Assembly (NCBI RefSeq): GCF_027622855.1
Contig: NZ_JAPZVR010000018.1
Coordinates: 24,363 to 86,057, forward strand
Direction of reading: 5' to 3'
Length of the DNA: 61,695 bases
DNA from: Glycomyces algeriensis
GTDB lineage: Bacteria > Actinomycetota > Actinomycetes > Mycobacteriales > Micromonosporaceae
In this document: positions 41,036-50,574 of the stretch, one piece after another
Layout of the letters: each line of letters opens with the position of its first letter
Position numbering within the stretch: position 1 is the first letter of the stretch
Notes under the pieces: model-generated
The model's input: the letters and a program-made list of their open reading frames with translations, nothing else
Databases searched by the model: none
What the model was told of the DNA's origin: nothing
Program-made: the position numbers and the translations under genes

Positions 41036-41254
41036 ATGAACGAGCTCGTAGGTGCATACCTCGCAGTCGACGCCGCCAACACCGTTGCCACCTCGGCCCT
41101 GCCGAACGCTCCGGTCGTTGACGACGGGCGTGCCGACAAGCCTTACGCTTTCGGCGTCACCCGCCCGGAGAAGGTCCGCCTCTCGACCGCCGGCGTGCTC
41201 CGCCGGGCGGCCGACCGCCTCGAGGGCCGCGCCCTCGCCGGTCTGGCCCGCTAA
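41036..41254 (+). CDS. Hypothetical protein, 72 aa
   Basis: A 72-aa frame with GGAAGGAA about 6 nt before the ATG. Residues 1-25 (MNELVGAYLAVDAANTVAT) are mildly hydrophobic; the C-terminal third is a basic amphipathic helix (AGVLRRAADRLEGRALAGLAR). No signal peptide or known motif. Third-position GC fits a real gene. A structured leader precedes it, which raises the chance that it is expressed and regulated. The function is unknown. Confidence 0.6.
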   Translation: MNELVGAYLAVDAANTVATSALPNAPVVDDGRADKPYAFGVTRPEKVRLSTAGVLRRAADRLEGRALAGLAR

Positions 41255-41379
41255 GGAACGAGGCGAGCGCGCCCACAAGGCGCCGGCCGAAGACTGAACT
41301 CGAAACCCACTAGAACGCGACGCGCTGCGGCTCCCCGAGGGCCGGGCGCGTTTCGTTGTTCTTGAAGCAGGCACAGCAC

Positions 41380-41417
41380 CGAAGGCGGGCCCTGCCGCAA
41401 GGCGAGGCCCGCCTTCG
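41380..41417. terminator. Hairpin terminator
   Basis: A 12-bp stem (41380-41391/41406-41417) with a 14-nt loop, between the 72-aa gene and surface protein 1. Confidence 0.65.
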
Positions 41418-41433
41418 GCGCCCCGCCACGCAA

Positions 41434-41462
41434 AAGGGCTCCGACCGCAGGTCGGAGCCCTT
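41434..41462. terminator. Terminator of surface protein 1
   Basis: A perfect 13-bp stem (41434-41446/41450-41462) with a GCA loop, 9 nt beyond the minus-strand stop codon. Confidence 0.88.
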
Positions 41463-41471
41463 CACTGTCGC

Positions 41472-43019
41472 CTACTCTTCGGCGCCGGCCTTGCGCTTGC
41501 GGGCCGTGAGCACCATGAGCACGACACCGGCGATGAGCACCAGCGCCGCGGCCCCGATGATCATCCCGAGTGAGGTGCCGGTGTTCGGCAGGTGCCCGTT
41601 GCCTTTGGCGTTCAGGCTGAACTTCGCGATGTTGTTCGCCAAGTCGTCGTCGCTTCCGGAGCCGTCCCCCAGGAGCACTGCGAGCGTCCCGTCGGAGGCA
41701 CTGCGCTTGGCGGTGATCTCGACATCCAGCTCGACGGTGTAGGTCCCGCCGCTCTCGATGCCCCCGAAGTAGCAGACGTAGTCGGCGTCTTCGATGACCT
41801 CCGGGTCGAGCTCGGGGAGGTAGTGGTCGTAGACCTCGGGCCGCCACGGGCTTTCGCAGAAGTCGGGTTCCCCGCTCAACTCGACACCGGTCGGCAGCGA
41901 GACCAGCACGATGAACGTGCCCGGGCCGTCGGGATGCGAGATCGTGTCGGCGGGTCCGTCGTTGCGGAACTCGACTTCGATGGTGGTCTCGGTGCCCTTG
42001 TCGCCCTTGAGATTCATATCGTCGACGGCCAGGTCGAACGGGTTCGCACTCGTCTCGATCGTGATCGGACCGAAGGTGTCGCTGCCGAACTCGGCTTCGG
42101 GCTCGGTGACCTCGCGCAGTTCGAGCACGTCGCCCGAGCCGGGGGCGCCGAAGCGGTCCTCGTACTCGGCGGCGTCGACCGGGTAGACGTAGTAGGCGCA
42201 GTTGCAGACCTCGAACGGGCCGGGCGCGTCCCCGTCGACGGCGTACAGGGCCGGAAGGGTCGGCGTGAAGACCGTGCCGGGCTCGTCCGGGGGATCGGTG
42301 ATCGCGCAGGAGACGACCCATCCCTCGTCGACGCAGTTGGCGTAGTCGGCGGTGGCTTGGGCGCCCTGGTTGTACTCGGAGTCGGTGAACTCGATGACCA
42401 CGGCCTCGGTGTACCCCGGAAGCGGGTCCTCCTGGAGGATCTCGGGCCAGACCTCGACGGTCGTCCCGGGGGCGGCGCCGGCGTACTCGACGGCGCCGTG
42501 GTCGTACGGCAGGTTGGAGTCGCTGCCGTCCAGCGCGAGGATCTCGACGTTCTTCGATTCGCTGGCGACCACTTCGCCGTCGACCGCGATTTCGGCCGTG
42601 TAGGGGTAGGTCCCGGCGTTGTCCGCATCGGGCACCTCGACCTGGAACTCCCACTCGACGACGTCCGAGGCCTCGGTCTGGATGCAGTCGACCTTGGTGT
42701 GGGTGGAGTTCACGGCGCACCGGCCCCCGAGGTCGCCGCCGGTGAACCGGAAGGCGTCGTCGGGGGTGCCGAGCGAGAGCGACATGGTGACCGTGTGCTC
42801 GCCGGGGAGGAAGTCGTCGCCGAAGACGGCGTTGAACTCCCGCAGGATCGGGTCCTCCTCGGAGGGGAACGGGCCTTCGAAGTCGAGGTAGGCAGAGGTG
42901 GGCTCGGGGACCTGGGCGGCGGCGGGCGCCGCGAATCCGAGGGCGCCGAGGCCCGCGGCGACGGTGGCGGCGGTCAGGCGCGTGGTCGCGCGTCCGAACC
43001 GGGTGCTGCGTGGGTTCAT
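41472..43019 (-). CDS. Sortase-anchored surface protein 1 (LPNTG), DUF11-like
   Basis: A 515-aa secreted wall protein. It has a signal peptide (TAATVAAGLGALGFAAPAAA), several beta-sandwich segments including a DUF11-like region near residues 330-450 (FDLAVDDMNLKGDKGTETTI; FRNDGPADT) and a C-terminal sorting signal: LPNTG, hydrophobic helix (GMIIGAAALVLIAGVVLMVL) and RKRKAGAEE. It should be linked to peptidoglycan by a sortase; none is encoded here. The exported part is acidic and has paired Cys. AAGGA lies 7 nt before ATG 43019. Paralogous to surface protein 2 upstream. Confidence 0.88.
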   Translation of the reverse strand: MNPRSTRFGRATTRLTAATVAAGLGALGFAAPAAAQVPEPTSAYLDFEGPFPSEEDPILREFNAVFGDDFLPGEHTVTMSLSLGTPDDAFRFTGGDLGGRCAVNSTHTKVDCIQTEASDVVEWEFQVEVPDADNAGTYPYTAEIAVDGEVVASESKNVEILALDGSDSNLPYDHGAVEYAGAAPGTTVEVWPEILQEDPLPGYTEAVVIEFTDSEYNQGAQATADYANCVDEGWVVSCAITDPPDEPGTVFTPTLPALYAVDGDAPGPFEVCNCAYYVYPVDAAEYEDRFGAPGSGDVLELREVTEPEAEFGSDTFGPITIETSANPFDLAVDDMNLKGDKGTETTIEVEFRNDGPADTISHPDGPGTFIVLVSLPTGVELSGEPDFCESPWRPEVYDHYLPELDPEVIEDADYVCYFGGIESGGTYTVELDVEITAKRSASDGTLAVLLGDGSGSDDDLANNIAKFSLNAKGNGHLPNTGTSLGMIIGAAALVLIAGVVLMVLTARKRKAGAEE

Positions 43020-43318
43020 GGGATCGTCCTTGCTGGTGGGTTCGGGGCGGTCCTCGCCGGGCCGTACGTCCGAAGTGGTCTCAGTCACTTAACGCGCCCG
43101 ATTCATGGCGCGTTGCAGTCGGGACTCGGAAACTTCACGACCCGTTCACCTCGGCACACGGCAGGGGCGGCCCGGCCGGCGGGCGGGCGGCCCGGCGGGC
43201 GGTGGTGGGACTCCGAGCGGGGCCCCTCGGGGGCGGCCCCACACTCCCCCCCCCGCCCCCCCCCCCCCCGCCCCCGCGCCCCCGCGGGCCCGCCGGGCCG
43301 CCCCTGCTCGCTTTGGTG
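43020..43318. other. Intergenic region with poly-C tracts
   Basis: Between the two surface-protein genes. It should hold the terminator of protein 2 and the promoter of protein 1. Runs of 9 and 14 C's (43246-43254, 43256-43269), plus further C runs to 43285, replace any readable hairpin. These are probably unreliable bases. Confidence 0.6.
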
Positions 43319-44905
43319 CTACTCCTCGAGCGACCCTGCGGCGCCGGCCTTGCGGCGGCGGGCCGCGAGGGCCGTCATCACGACGCCTGCGACCAGGACG
43401 AGTGCGGCCACGCCGACGATCATGCCCATCGAGGTGCCGGTTTTGGGGAGCTTCCCGGTTCCGGTCCCGTTGCCGTTCCCGCTTCCACTGCCGTTGATGG
43501 TGATGTCGGCGGTGTCGTTCTTCGGGTCGGCGTCGGCGACGCCGGGGTAGCCCTCGTTGTCGATCGCGGCGATTTCGAGCGTGCCCTTCGCCTTCGACTT
43601 GTCGTCGGTGATCTTGACCGTGAGCTGGAAGTCGAACGACTCGCCGGCGCCGAGGCTCCAGAAGAAGCAGACGAAGTCGGCCGTCGCGGGGTCGACCTGC
43701 GGGAAGGAGTGCTCGACCATCGGGTCGTCGGGCTCGAGGCAGGAGAGGTCCTCGCCGTCGACCTCGACGAGTTCGAGGCCCTTCGGGAGCGAGCCGATGA
43801 TGCCGTAGGAGCCGGGGCCGTCGAAGAACGAGGCGGCGTCGGCCGGGCCGAGGTTCTTCACCGGGACGGTGAGGGTGACCTCTTTGCCCTTGTCGCCCTT
43901 GGCGTTCACGTCCGTGACGGACAGGTCGAACGGGTTCTCGGCGGTGCGGACGTCGATGAAGCCGGCCCAGCCGAAGTCGTCGGGGTCGTCCCCTTCGGAC
44001 ACGGCCTCGAAGCCGAGCTGGTCGCCCGTCTCGGTGTCGACGTCGCCGTACTCGGCTTCGAGCTCCTCGGCGGTCAGCGGGCGGACCTCGAAGCCGCAGC
44101 CGCAGACGTCGACCGGCCCGGGGACCGTCTCGCCGACGCTGAAGGAGATCGGGGCGTCCGGGGCGAAAGTGGTGCCGGGCGAGTCCTCGATGTCGGTGAC
44201 GATGCAGGTGACCCCGCCGTCGCCGTTCCAGTAGCCGTCGACGCAGTTCTCGTACGGGGCGCTCGCCTCGGCCAGGCCGGACATGACGTAGCCCGGTTCG
44301 GAGACGCCGTAGGCCAGGGCCACGGTGCCCGCGGGGAGGGGGTCGGTCTGCAGGAACGAGGGCGCGGCCTCGGCGGTGCCGCCGGGCTCGACGTCGAGCT
44401 GGGCGTAGCCGTAGCGGAACGACTCGACCGAGTGCGCGCTGACCTCGATCACGTCGTCGACGGTGGCGACGGTCGTGCCGTCGACCTTGAACTCGACCGT
44501 GTAGTCGTAGTCGCCCGGTTCGGCCTCGAGGACGGCGGCGTAGGTGTAGTCGAAGAGGACGCTCTCGGCCGCGTCCGCGGTGCATTCGACGACGGTGCCC
44601 GCCGCGTTCGGCACGCAGTCGCCGTCGCCGTCGTCCGCGATGGCGAAGGTGCCGTCGGGGGCGTCGATCGTGACGGTCGCGGTGAGCGTGCGCCCGGCCT
44701 CGAACGCCTCGGCGAAGTCGATCTGGGCCGTGGCGAGCGTGGGCTCGTCGCCGACGGTCACCGGCGAGTAGTCCTCGACGAAGGCCGCTTCGACCTCGGG
44801 GGTCTGGGCGGCGGCGGGGGAGGCGAACGCGGCGACGGCGAGGCCGGCCGCGCCGACGACGACGAGCAAGCGCTTGCCGGTGTGAGGGGGGTATGGCGGA
44901 TGCAT
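43319..44905 (-). CDS. Sortase-anchored surface protein 2 (LPKTG), DUF11-like
   Basis: A 528-aa paralogue of surface protein 1. The signal peptide (LLVVVGAAGLAVAAFASPAAA) is followed by beta-rich segments with conserved Cys (GCGF, DLSCLEPDD, DFVCFFW), a DUF11-like region containing NPFDLSVTDVNAKGDKGKEV and a sorting signal LPKTG, hydrophobic helix and RRRKAGAAGSLEE. A Gly/Ser/Asn linker (GSGSGNGNGTGTG) precedes LPKTG. AAGGA lies 8 nt before the ATG. The pair probably arose by duplication and may form a surface layer or adhesin system. Confidence 0.88.
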   Translation of the reverse strand: MHPPYPPHTGKRLLVVVGAAGLAVAAFASPAAAQTPEVEAAFVEDYSPVTVGDEPTLATAQIDFAEAFEAGRTLTATVTIDAPDGTFAIADDGDGDCVPNAAGTVVECTADAAESVLFDYTYAAVLEAEPGDYDYTVEFKVDGTTVATVDDVIEVSAHSVESFRYGYAQLDVEPGGTAEAAPSFLQTDPLPAGTVALAYGVSEPGYVMSGLAEASAPYENCVDGYWNGDGGVTCIVTDIEDSPGTTFAPDAPISFSVGETVPGPVDVCGCGFEVRPLTAEELEAEYGDVDTETGDQLGFEAVSEGDDPDDFGWAGFIDVRTAENPFDLSVTDVNAKGDKGKEVTLTVPVKNLGPADAASFFDGPGSYGIIGSLPKGLELVEVDGEDLSCLEPDDPMVEHSFPQVDPATADFVCFFWSLGAGESFDFQLTVKITDDKSKAKGTLEIAAIDNEGYPGVADADPKNDTADITINGSGSGNGNGTGTGKLPKTGTSMGMIVGVAALVLVAGVVMTALAARRRKAGAAGSLEE

Positions 44906-45048
44906 GGGTGTTTTCCTTTATGGAGTGACCGCGACGCCGTGGTCAGGGGCGATACCGGTCGAGGGCCTGTTGAACAGTAGACGCAGCCCCGTCACCCGCC
45001 GGTTGCAAACCGGTCCGCGAATTTTTTGTGAGCGCTTGCGGAGGCAGG

Positions 45049-45086
45049 CGAAAGGGCGCCCGGCCTGCGGGCCGGACGCCCTTTCG
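45049..45086. terminator. Terminator of glyA
   Basis: A 16-bp stem with one mismatch (45049-45065/45070-45086), 12 nt beyond the glyA stop; CTTTCG and CGAAAG form the outer ends. Confidence 0.88.
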
Positions 45087-45097
45087 CTTGTTTGGCT

Positions 45098-46372
45098 TTA
45101 AGCCTTCCAACCCGGGATGGGGAATGCCTTCGTGTGCTCGCGGATCTCGCCCGCGACCACGTCCAGCTCCGTGTCCTTGCCGTCCTTCGCGGCGGCGACG
45201 GCCCGGTCGATCCAGCCCGCGATGAGGTCCATGTCGCCCTCGGTCATGCCGCGGGTCGTCACCGAGGCGGTGCCGATGCGCAGGCCCGACGGGTCGAACG
45301 GCTTGCGCTGGTCGAACGGGACCGAGTTGAAGTTCAGCTCGATACCGGCCGCGTCCAGGGCCTTCGCCGCCGGCTTGCCGGGGATGTCCTTGCTGGTGAG
45401 GTCGACCAGGATCAGGTGGTTGTCGGTGCCGCCCGAGACCAGGTCGAACCCGCGCGAGGTCAGGCCCGCCGCGAGCGCCTTCGCGTTCTTGACGATCTGC
45501 GCCGCGTACTCCTTGAAGGAGTCCTTCGCGGCCTCCTTCAGCGCCACCGCGATCGCCGCGGTGGTGTGGTTGTGCGGGCCGCCCTGGAGGCCCGGGAAGA
45601 CCGCCTTGTCGATGGCCTTCGCATGCTCCTCCTTGGTGAGGATCATGGCGCCGCGCGGGCCGCGCAGGGTCTTGTGCGTGGTGGTGGTGACGACGTCCGC
45701 GAGCCCGACCGGGGTCGGGTGCGCCCCGCCGGCCACGAGGCCGGCGATGTGCGCGATGTCGGCCATGAGGACCGCGCCGACCTCGTCCGCGATGGCCTTG
45801 AAGCCCGCGAAGTCGACGGTGCGGGGGATCGCGGTGCCGCCGCAGATGATCATCTTCGGGCGCTCGGCCCGGGCGATCTCGGCGACCTCGTCGAGGTCGA
45901 TGCGGCCGGTGTCGCGGCGGACCCCGTAGTGCACGGCGTCGAACCACTTGCCCGTGGCGGAGACCTTCGCGCCGTGGGTCAGGTGCCCGCCCGCGGGCAG
46001 GCCCATGCCGAGGACCTTGTCGCCCGGGTTCAGGAACGCCATGTAGACGGCCAGGTTCGCCGGCGAGCCGGAGTACGGCTGGACGTTCGCGTGGTCGGCC
46101 CCGAAGAGGGACTTCGCCCGGTCGATGGCCAGCTGCTCGACGACGTCGATGAACTGCTGGCCCTCGTAGTAGCGCTTCCCGGCGTACCCCTCGGAGTACT
46201 TGTTGGTCAGGATCGACCCCGTCGCCTCCATGACCGCCTGGGACACGTAGTTCTCGGACGCGATGAGACGGATCTTCTCGGACTCGCGCCGCCCCTCGTT
46301 CTCGATGGCCTGTTCGATCTCGGGGTCGATGGCCGCGAGCGAAGCGGTGAGGGCCTCGTAGGCGTCGGACAT
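45098..46372 (-). CDS. glyA: Serine hydroxymethyltransferase
   Basis: A 424-aa PLP enzyme of normal length: serine + tetrahydrofolate gives glycine + 5,10-methylene-THF. Motifs: [60 protein letters not shown] and the PLP lysine in [15 protein letters not shown]. Arg of the substrate carboxylate site is in [16 protein letters not shown] 46372 has GAGGAG 6-7 nt upstream. It is divergent from a membrane protein with 265 bp between; I see no recognisable glycine or THF riboswitch there. Confidence 0.97.
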   Translation of the reverse strand: MSDAYEALTASLAAIDPEIEQAIENEGRRESEKIRLIASENYVSQAVMEATGSILTNKYSEGYAGKRYYEGQQFIDVVEQLAIDRAKSLFGADHANVQPYSGSPANLAVYMAFLNPGDKVLGMGLPAGGHLTHGAKVSATGKWFDAVHYGVRRDTGRIDLDEVAEIARAERPKMIICGGTAIPRTVDFAGFKAIADEVGAVLMADIAHIAGLVAGGAHPTPVGLADVVTTTTHKTLRGPRGAMILTKEEHAKAIDKAVFPGLQGGPHNHTTAAIAVALKEAAKDSFKEYAAQIVKNAKALAAGLTSRGFDLVSGGTDNHLILVDLTSKDIPGKPAAKALDAAGIELNFNSVPFDQRKPFDPSGLRIGTASVTTRGMTEGDMDLIAGWIDRAVAAAKDGKDTELDVVAGEIREHTKAFPIPGWKA

Positions 46373-46624
46373 GCAATGCTCCTCGCTGATCGGCATGATC
46401 TCGCACGGCGACCGGGCAGGTGGCCTTGATGATGCGAGCATAGCCGGGCCCGCTGAGCTGGGCACCCCGCATTTCCCCGCCTGTGAGACGGGCCCGGCCC
46501 CGGCTGCGCCCGCCCGCGGATCACGGCCGGGCTCAGCCGGCGCAAGGCGCCACCGGGGACGAAACCGGGCACCGCCCGCGACCTCACCCGATCGCCCGTC
46601 GGAGACTCCATTGCGTACACGCAG

Positions 46625-46630
46625 TACGGT
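46625..46630 (+). promoter_or_regulatory. -10 element, leaderless membrane-protein gene
   Basis: TACGGT, 7 nt before ATG 46638. Confidence 0.5.
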
Positions 46631-46637
46631 GCGACGT

Positions 46638-47924
46638 ATGTCACCTAGATACGCCGCGAAGACCGTCGGCGCCGGGTTCGCGGTCGCGGCGCTCGCCGCG
46701 CTCGCGCAGCTCGGGCTGGCCTACGGCTTCGGGCTCCTCTCCTGGGCTGACGCCGCCCCCGGCGCCGCCGACCCCGTCCTCGAGTTCCGCTGGAACGCCA
46801 ACCTCGCATGGGTGGCCTGGTTCTCGGCCGCCTCCTGCCTGATCGGAGGCCTCGCCTCGGGCGCGATCGGCTCCCGAGCCGCGCGGCTCGGGGCCGCCAC
46901 GCGGGTCGGCGCCGTCCTCGCGGGCGCTGCGGGGGCCTTCCTCGTGGGGCCCCTCGTGTCGCTCTCGGCCGAGCAGGGCGCCGGGTTCGAGTCCTTCCCG
47001 ACCGACCCGCTCATCGCCGCCGGGCTCGGCTCCCTGGTCGGCTTCGCGCTGGCGCTCATCGGGCTGAGCTCGCGCTCGGTCGCGGTGAACGTCGGCGCCT
47101 CGGTAGCCCTGGTGTGGGTGCTGGCGATCCTGTCCGTGTTCGTCGACGTCGGCGACCGCGTCTCCCCGGTTCACGAGCTGGCCGTCTGGGGTTCCTGGGC
47201 GGGCCCGGACACGGCCCTGGGGCGGCGCGGTCTCACGATCGCCGTCCCGTTCATCATCGGCTCCGCGGTCATCGGCGTGGTCGTCGCCTTCCTCGCCCGG
47301 CGCGGGCCGATCACCAGCTCCGGCTACCGCATCGCCGCGGCGTCCGGGATCGCCGGGCCGCTCATCGTCACCGCCGCGCACATGGTCGCCGGGCTCACCC
47401 CGGTCGACGACGCCCAGTCGATGTCCGTCCTGCTGGTCGGCCCGTACGCGGCCATCGCCGGGCTCCTCGGTTCGCTGGTCGTGTGCGCCCTGCCGAAGGC
47501 CGGCGGTCAGATCGACGACCGTCCCGAGGCCGAGCCGGTGCCGGCCGGGCTGGTCGAGTCGGTGCCCGGCTGGACCGTGCCCGAACCGGCCTCGGCGTAC
47601 GACGATGCGCAGTTCGGCGACACGAAGGACCTGCCGGCGAAGTTCCCGCCCGAGCAGCCCAAGCGCCCGTCGCGGCGCGAGGCCCGGGCCGCCAAGCAGG
47701 CCGCGAAGCACGACGAGCAGAAGCGCGCCGACTGGGAGCCGCAGGAGGGCGACGACGATCCGAACCCGGACGTCGACTGGGTCCAGGAGCTCAAGGCCGT
47801 CGACATGAGCGACACCGAGCCCGAGCCGGAGAAGCCCAAGCCGGCGCGCCGCGCCAAGAAAGCCGTCAGCCGGACCCGCCGCAAGATCGACTCCGGCGAG
47901 TCGACCGACGCGGACGAATCCTGA
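46638..47924 (+). CDS. Multipass membrane protein with charged cytoplasmic tail
   Basis: A 428-aa protein with about seven to eight transmembrane helices in residues 10-290 ([69 protein letters not shown]) and a ~130-residue hydrophilic C-terminal tail, alternately acidic and basic ([38 protein letters not shown]). No transporter motif is seen. The start is set by the leaderless -10. The 3' flank is a corrupt poly-G/poly-C stretch. The function is unknown. Confidence 0.75.
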   Translation: MSPRYAAKTVGAGFAVAALAALAQLGLAYGFGLLSWADAAPGAADPVLEFRWNANLAWVAWFSAASCLIGGLASGAIGSRAARLGAATRVGAVLAGAAGAFLVGPLVSLSAEQGAGFESFPTDPLIAAGLGSLVGFALALIGLSSRSVAVNVGASVALVWVLAILSVFVDVGDRVSPVHELAVWGSWAGPDTALGRRGLTIAVPFIIGSAVIGVVVAFLARRGPITSSGYRIAAASGIAGPLIVTAAHMVAGLTPVDDAQSMSVLLVGPYAAIAGLLGSLVVCALPKAGGQIDDRPEAEPVPAGLVESVPGWTVPEPASAYDDAQFGDTKDLPAKFPPEQPKRPSRREARAAKQAAKHDEQKRADWEPQEGDDDPNPDVDWVQELKAVDMSDTEPEPEKPKPARRAKKAVSRTRRKIDSGESTDADES

Positions 47925-47947
47925 CCACCACCCCCGGAAACGGGAGC

Positions 47948-48080
47948 GGGGGGGGGGGGGGGGGGGGGGGGCCCCCGGGGGGGGGGGGGGGGCGGCCCCC
48001 CCCGGGGGCGGGGGGGGGGGCGCCCCCCCCCCCCCCCCCCCCCCCCCCGGGGGGGGCCCCCGGCCCCCCCCGCCCCCGGC
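47948..48080. other. Poly-G/poly-C tract, probable assembly artefact
   Basis: Runs of 24 and 16 G's (47948-47971, 47977-47992) pass into mixed runs and then 26 C's (48023-48048). It sits precisely where a bidirectional terminator is expected, between convergent stop codons (47924 and 48097). It is not credible as normal genomic sequence. Confidence 0.75.
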
Positions 48081-48096
48081 CGCTCTCATCTGCTGC

Positions 48097-49593
48097 TCAT
48101 ACCTCCCACTCGTGGACCGGCCTGCCGTCGGCGGAGCGGGCCGCGTAGTCGAGCACCATGGCCCGCAGCGCGTCCCGCCGCTCCAGGCACTGCCGGTGCT
48201 CGGCCACCTGGACACGCGCGACCTGCCAGGTCGAGCCGTTCACGCCGCGGCGGCAGCGCGCCTCGATCACGCCGAGGAAGCGCCCGATGTCCCGGCTCAC
48301 CACGCCCATCGCGGCGAGCCCTTCGGCGGCCGCGGGCAGCAGCTCCTCCAGGACCAGCGCCCGCACCGGGACGAGCCCGCGCCCGGGCCACCACTGGTCG
48401 GCCTGGATGCCGTGCCGCGCCGCCGAGCGGAAGTTCGCCGCCGCCTGGGCGAAGTCCATCCGCTCGCTGAGCGGGACCGGCGCGTTCGCGTAGTGCACGA
48501 CCAGGCCGTAGAACAGCGCCATGTTCGCGCAGATGTCCATGGTCGTCGGCCCGGCCGCGACCACCCGGTTCTCCACCCGCACGTGCGGGCGGCCCGAGAA
48601 GACGTCGTAGACCGGGCGGTTCCACCGGTACACCGTCCCGTTGTGGTACCGCAGTTCGCGAAGCGACGGCACCCCGCCGGCCGCGGTCACCGCGAGCGGG
48701 TCCTCCTCGTCGCAAAGCGGTAAAAGCGGCGCGAAGTGCCGGTAGTTCTCGTCGAACAGCTCCAGCACCCCGTCGATCCACCGCTCCCCGAACCACGCCC
48801 GCGGCTTCGCGCCCGCCTTGCGCTGGTTCGCCCGCCGCGTGTCGGTGCCCTGCTCGAACAGGATCACCCGCGTCTCGGCCCACAGCTGCCGGCCGAACAG
48901 GTACGGCGAGTTCGCGCCCGTCGCCACCTGCACGCCCGCGATCGCCTGCGCCGCGTTCCAGTACCGCGCGAAGTCCTCAGGGGACACCTGCAGGTGGAAC
49001 TGCACGGACGTGTTCGCCGCCTCCGGCGCGATCGTCGACGACGTGAAGTCGACCGACTCGGCCCCGCGGATGTCGATCCGCAGGTCCTCGCCGCGCTGCG
49101 ACATGATCTCGTCGTTGAGGATGCGGTACCGCTTCGTGCGCGAGAGCGCGTCGACGCCCATGTGGTCGGTGTACAGCGTGGGCATCGTGCCGATGGGGCA
49201 GACCTGCACGCCCGCTTTCTCGCCGGCCTCCCGGACCTCCGACAGCACGGCCGCCAGGTCGCTCTCGTACCAGGAGATCCCGGCCCCGTCGAGGAGCCGG
49301 GGCGGCAGGTTCAGTTCGATGTTGAAGGCGCCCAGTTCGTGCTGGGCGCCGTAGAGCGCGTCCTCCTCGCCCGAGGTGTGCAGGTGCTCCAGCACCGCGT
49401 CATTGGCGAACGCCGGATCCCCGTTCGGCTCGACGAGGTCGAGCTCGAGCTCGAGTCCCGTCATGGGCCGGTCCCGGTCGAGACGCCGGTCGGTCAGGAG
49501 CTGCGCGAGGGCCGTCCGACCTGCCTGGAGTCTCGCCGTGTACGCGGGATGATCCCAGTGCCGCAGGGCAGAACCGGTCACCTCGTCCCCCAT
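48097..49593 (-). CDS. Glutamate-cysteine ligase family protein (GCS2-like)
   Basis: A 498-aa ATP-dependent carboxylate-amine ligase of the glutamate-cysteine ligase superfamily. The glutamate-binding segment GLELELDLV, Mg/ATP-type residues in AFNIELNLPPRLL, the Arg/Glu-rich core (DIRGAESVDFTSSTIAPEAANTS; FHLQVSPEDFARYWNAAQ) and RVENRVVAAGPTTMD are conserved. Actinobacteria use mycothiol, so such proteins probably make other gamma-glutamyl or amide bonds. GGGGAGG is 6 nt before ATG 49593; in-frame ATGs further upstream lack this. No ergothioneine genes are adjacent. Confidence 0.83.
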   Translation of the reverse strand: MGDEVTGSALRHWDHPAYTARLQAGRTALAQLLTDRRLDRDRPMTGLELELDLVEPNGDPAFANDAVLEHLHTSGEEDALYGAQHELGAFNIELNLPPRLLDGAGISWYESDLAAVLSEVREAGEKAGVQVCPIGTMPTLYTDHMGVDALSRTKRYRILNDEIMSQRGEDLRIDIRGAESVDFTSSTIAPEAANTSVQFHLQVSPEDFARYWNAAQAIAGVQVATGANSPYLFGRQLWAETRVILFEQGTDTRRANQRKAGAKPRAWFGERWIDGVLELFDENYRHFAPLLPLCDEEDPLAVTAAGGVPSLRELRYHNGTVYRWNRPVYDVFSGRPHVRVENRVVAAGPTTMDICANMALFYGLVVHYANAPVPLSERMDFAQAAANFRSAARHGIQADQWWPGRGLVPVRALVLEELLPAAAEGLAAMGVVSRDIGRFLGVIEARCRRGVNGSTWQVARVQVAEHRQCLERRDALRAMVLDYAARSADGRPVHEWEV

Positions 49594-49842
49594 ATTTTCC
49601 TCCCCAGGAATGAAAGGTCCATCAACCTTAAGACTTTCGGTCATGTGCTGGCTACCAAGGGAGAAGCACTTTCGTCCCAAATGGTGTGGATCGCGCTCAT
49701 ATTAGGGACCGGGGGTAGGTCGTAGTGTCGGGATCTTGACACAACAGGGTTTCGGAAGTTCACTATCTGTATCAAGGCAGCTCACGGCGGACGTCATTCA
49801 GCACACGTTCCGCGGCCGGTCGGGGACGCTTCGTGCGCCCTA
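49594..49842. other. Divergent intergenic region
   Basis: Between the ligase and the CDP-alcohol transferase. Lower GC around 49600-49780. Apart from the -10 at 49843 no clear signal or gene was found. Confidence 0.4.
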
Positions 49843-49848
49843 TAGGAT
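49843..49848 (+). promoter_or_regulatory. -10 element, leaderless CDP-alcohol transferase
   Basis: TAGGAT, 6 nt before GTG 49855. Confidence 0.55.
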
Positions 49849-49854
49849 GCCCGC

Positions 49855-50556
49855 GTGACCGACCTCCGCCCGTCCCCACGGCCATCCGACTTTCTCGCCG
49901 CCCACCGCGGCGGGGGCCTCGCCACCCTCCTCGATCAGCGCGGTGCCGCCTATTTCGCCTACGCCGCTTGGCGTATGGGCCTCAAGCCCACGCACCTCTC
50001 GTTCGTGAACCTGCTGCTCGGCGTCGGCGTGAGCGTCGGCGTCATCGCCTACATCCCGGCCGCGCGGGACGGCGCGCCGTGGTGGCCGGTCGCGCTCGCC
50101 GCGCTCGTGCTCTGGCAGGTGGCGTACATGCTCGACTGCGCGGACGGCCAGCTCGCCCGTGTGACGGGCACCGGCTCCGAGGCGGGCGCGCGCGTCGACA
50201 TCCTGTGCGACATCGCGATCCAGGCCTCGGTGGTGTCCGTGGTGGTGGCCGTGACCAGTGCTTACACGCCCGAGCTGCCGGCGTGGTGCGGCGCGGCGTT
50301 CGCCGCGCTGTGGATGACCAACCTCGTCACCTCCGTTATGGCCAAAGAGGATGACAGCGTCTCGATGGTCAAGAGCACCAACATCGTCGTACGGCTGATC
50401 AAGCTGGTGCGCGACTACGGCTTCATCATCGTGGTGATCGCCCTGGCGCTGATCTGGCCCGAACTCATGGCGGTCGTGCTGCTCGGCTTCGGCGCGGTGA
50501 ACGCGCTGTTCCTCCTGGCGAGCATCGCGAGCAACGCTCGAGCTTCGCTGCGCTGA
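49855..50556 (+). CDS. CDP-alcohol phosphatidyltransferase family protein
   Basis: A 233-aa membrane enzyme with about six helices. The full catalytic signature D-x2-D-G-x2-A-R-x8-G-x3-D-x3-D is present as DCADGQLARV...GARVDILCD (about residues 98-122). Such enzymes transfer a phospho-group from a CDP-activated alcohol to a second alcohol. The position before a glycosyltransferase and a sugar-phosphate transferase suggests a wall-polymer or phosphoinositide-like product rather than a bulk phospholipid. The message is leaderless. Confidence 0.9.
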   Translation: MTDLRPSPRPSDFLAAHRGGGLATLLDQRGAAYFAYAAWRMGLKPTHLSFVNLLLGVGVSVGVIAYIPAARDGAPWWPVALAALVLWQVAYMLDCADGQLARVTGTGSEAGARVDILCDIAIQASVVSVVVAVTSAYTPELPAWCGAAFAALWMTNLVTSVMAKEDDSVSMVKSTNIVVRLIKLVRDYGFIIVVIALALIWPELMAVVLLGFGAVNALFLLASIASNARASLR

Positions 50557-50574
50557 GGCCTACAGGATCAGGCC

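Noticed and set aside
46373..46637. Possible ZTP/THF/glycine riboswitch upstream of glyA
   Set aside because: I searched both strands for the conserved cores and found only partial resemblance (CCACCGGGGACG) on the wrong strand for glyA.
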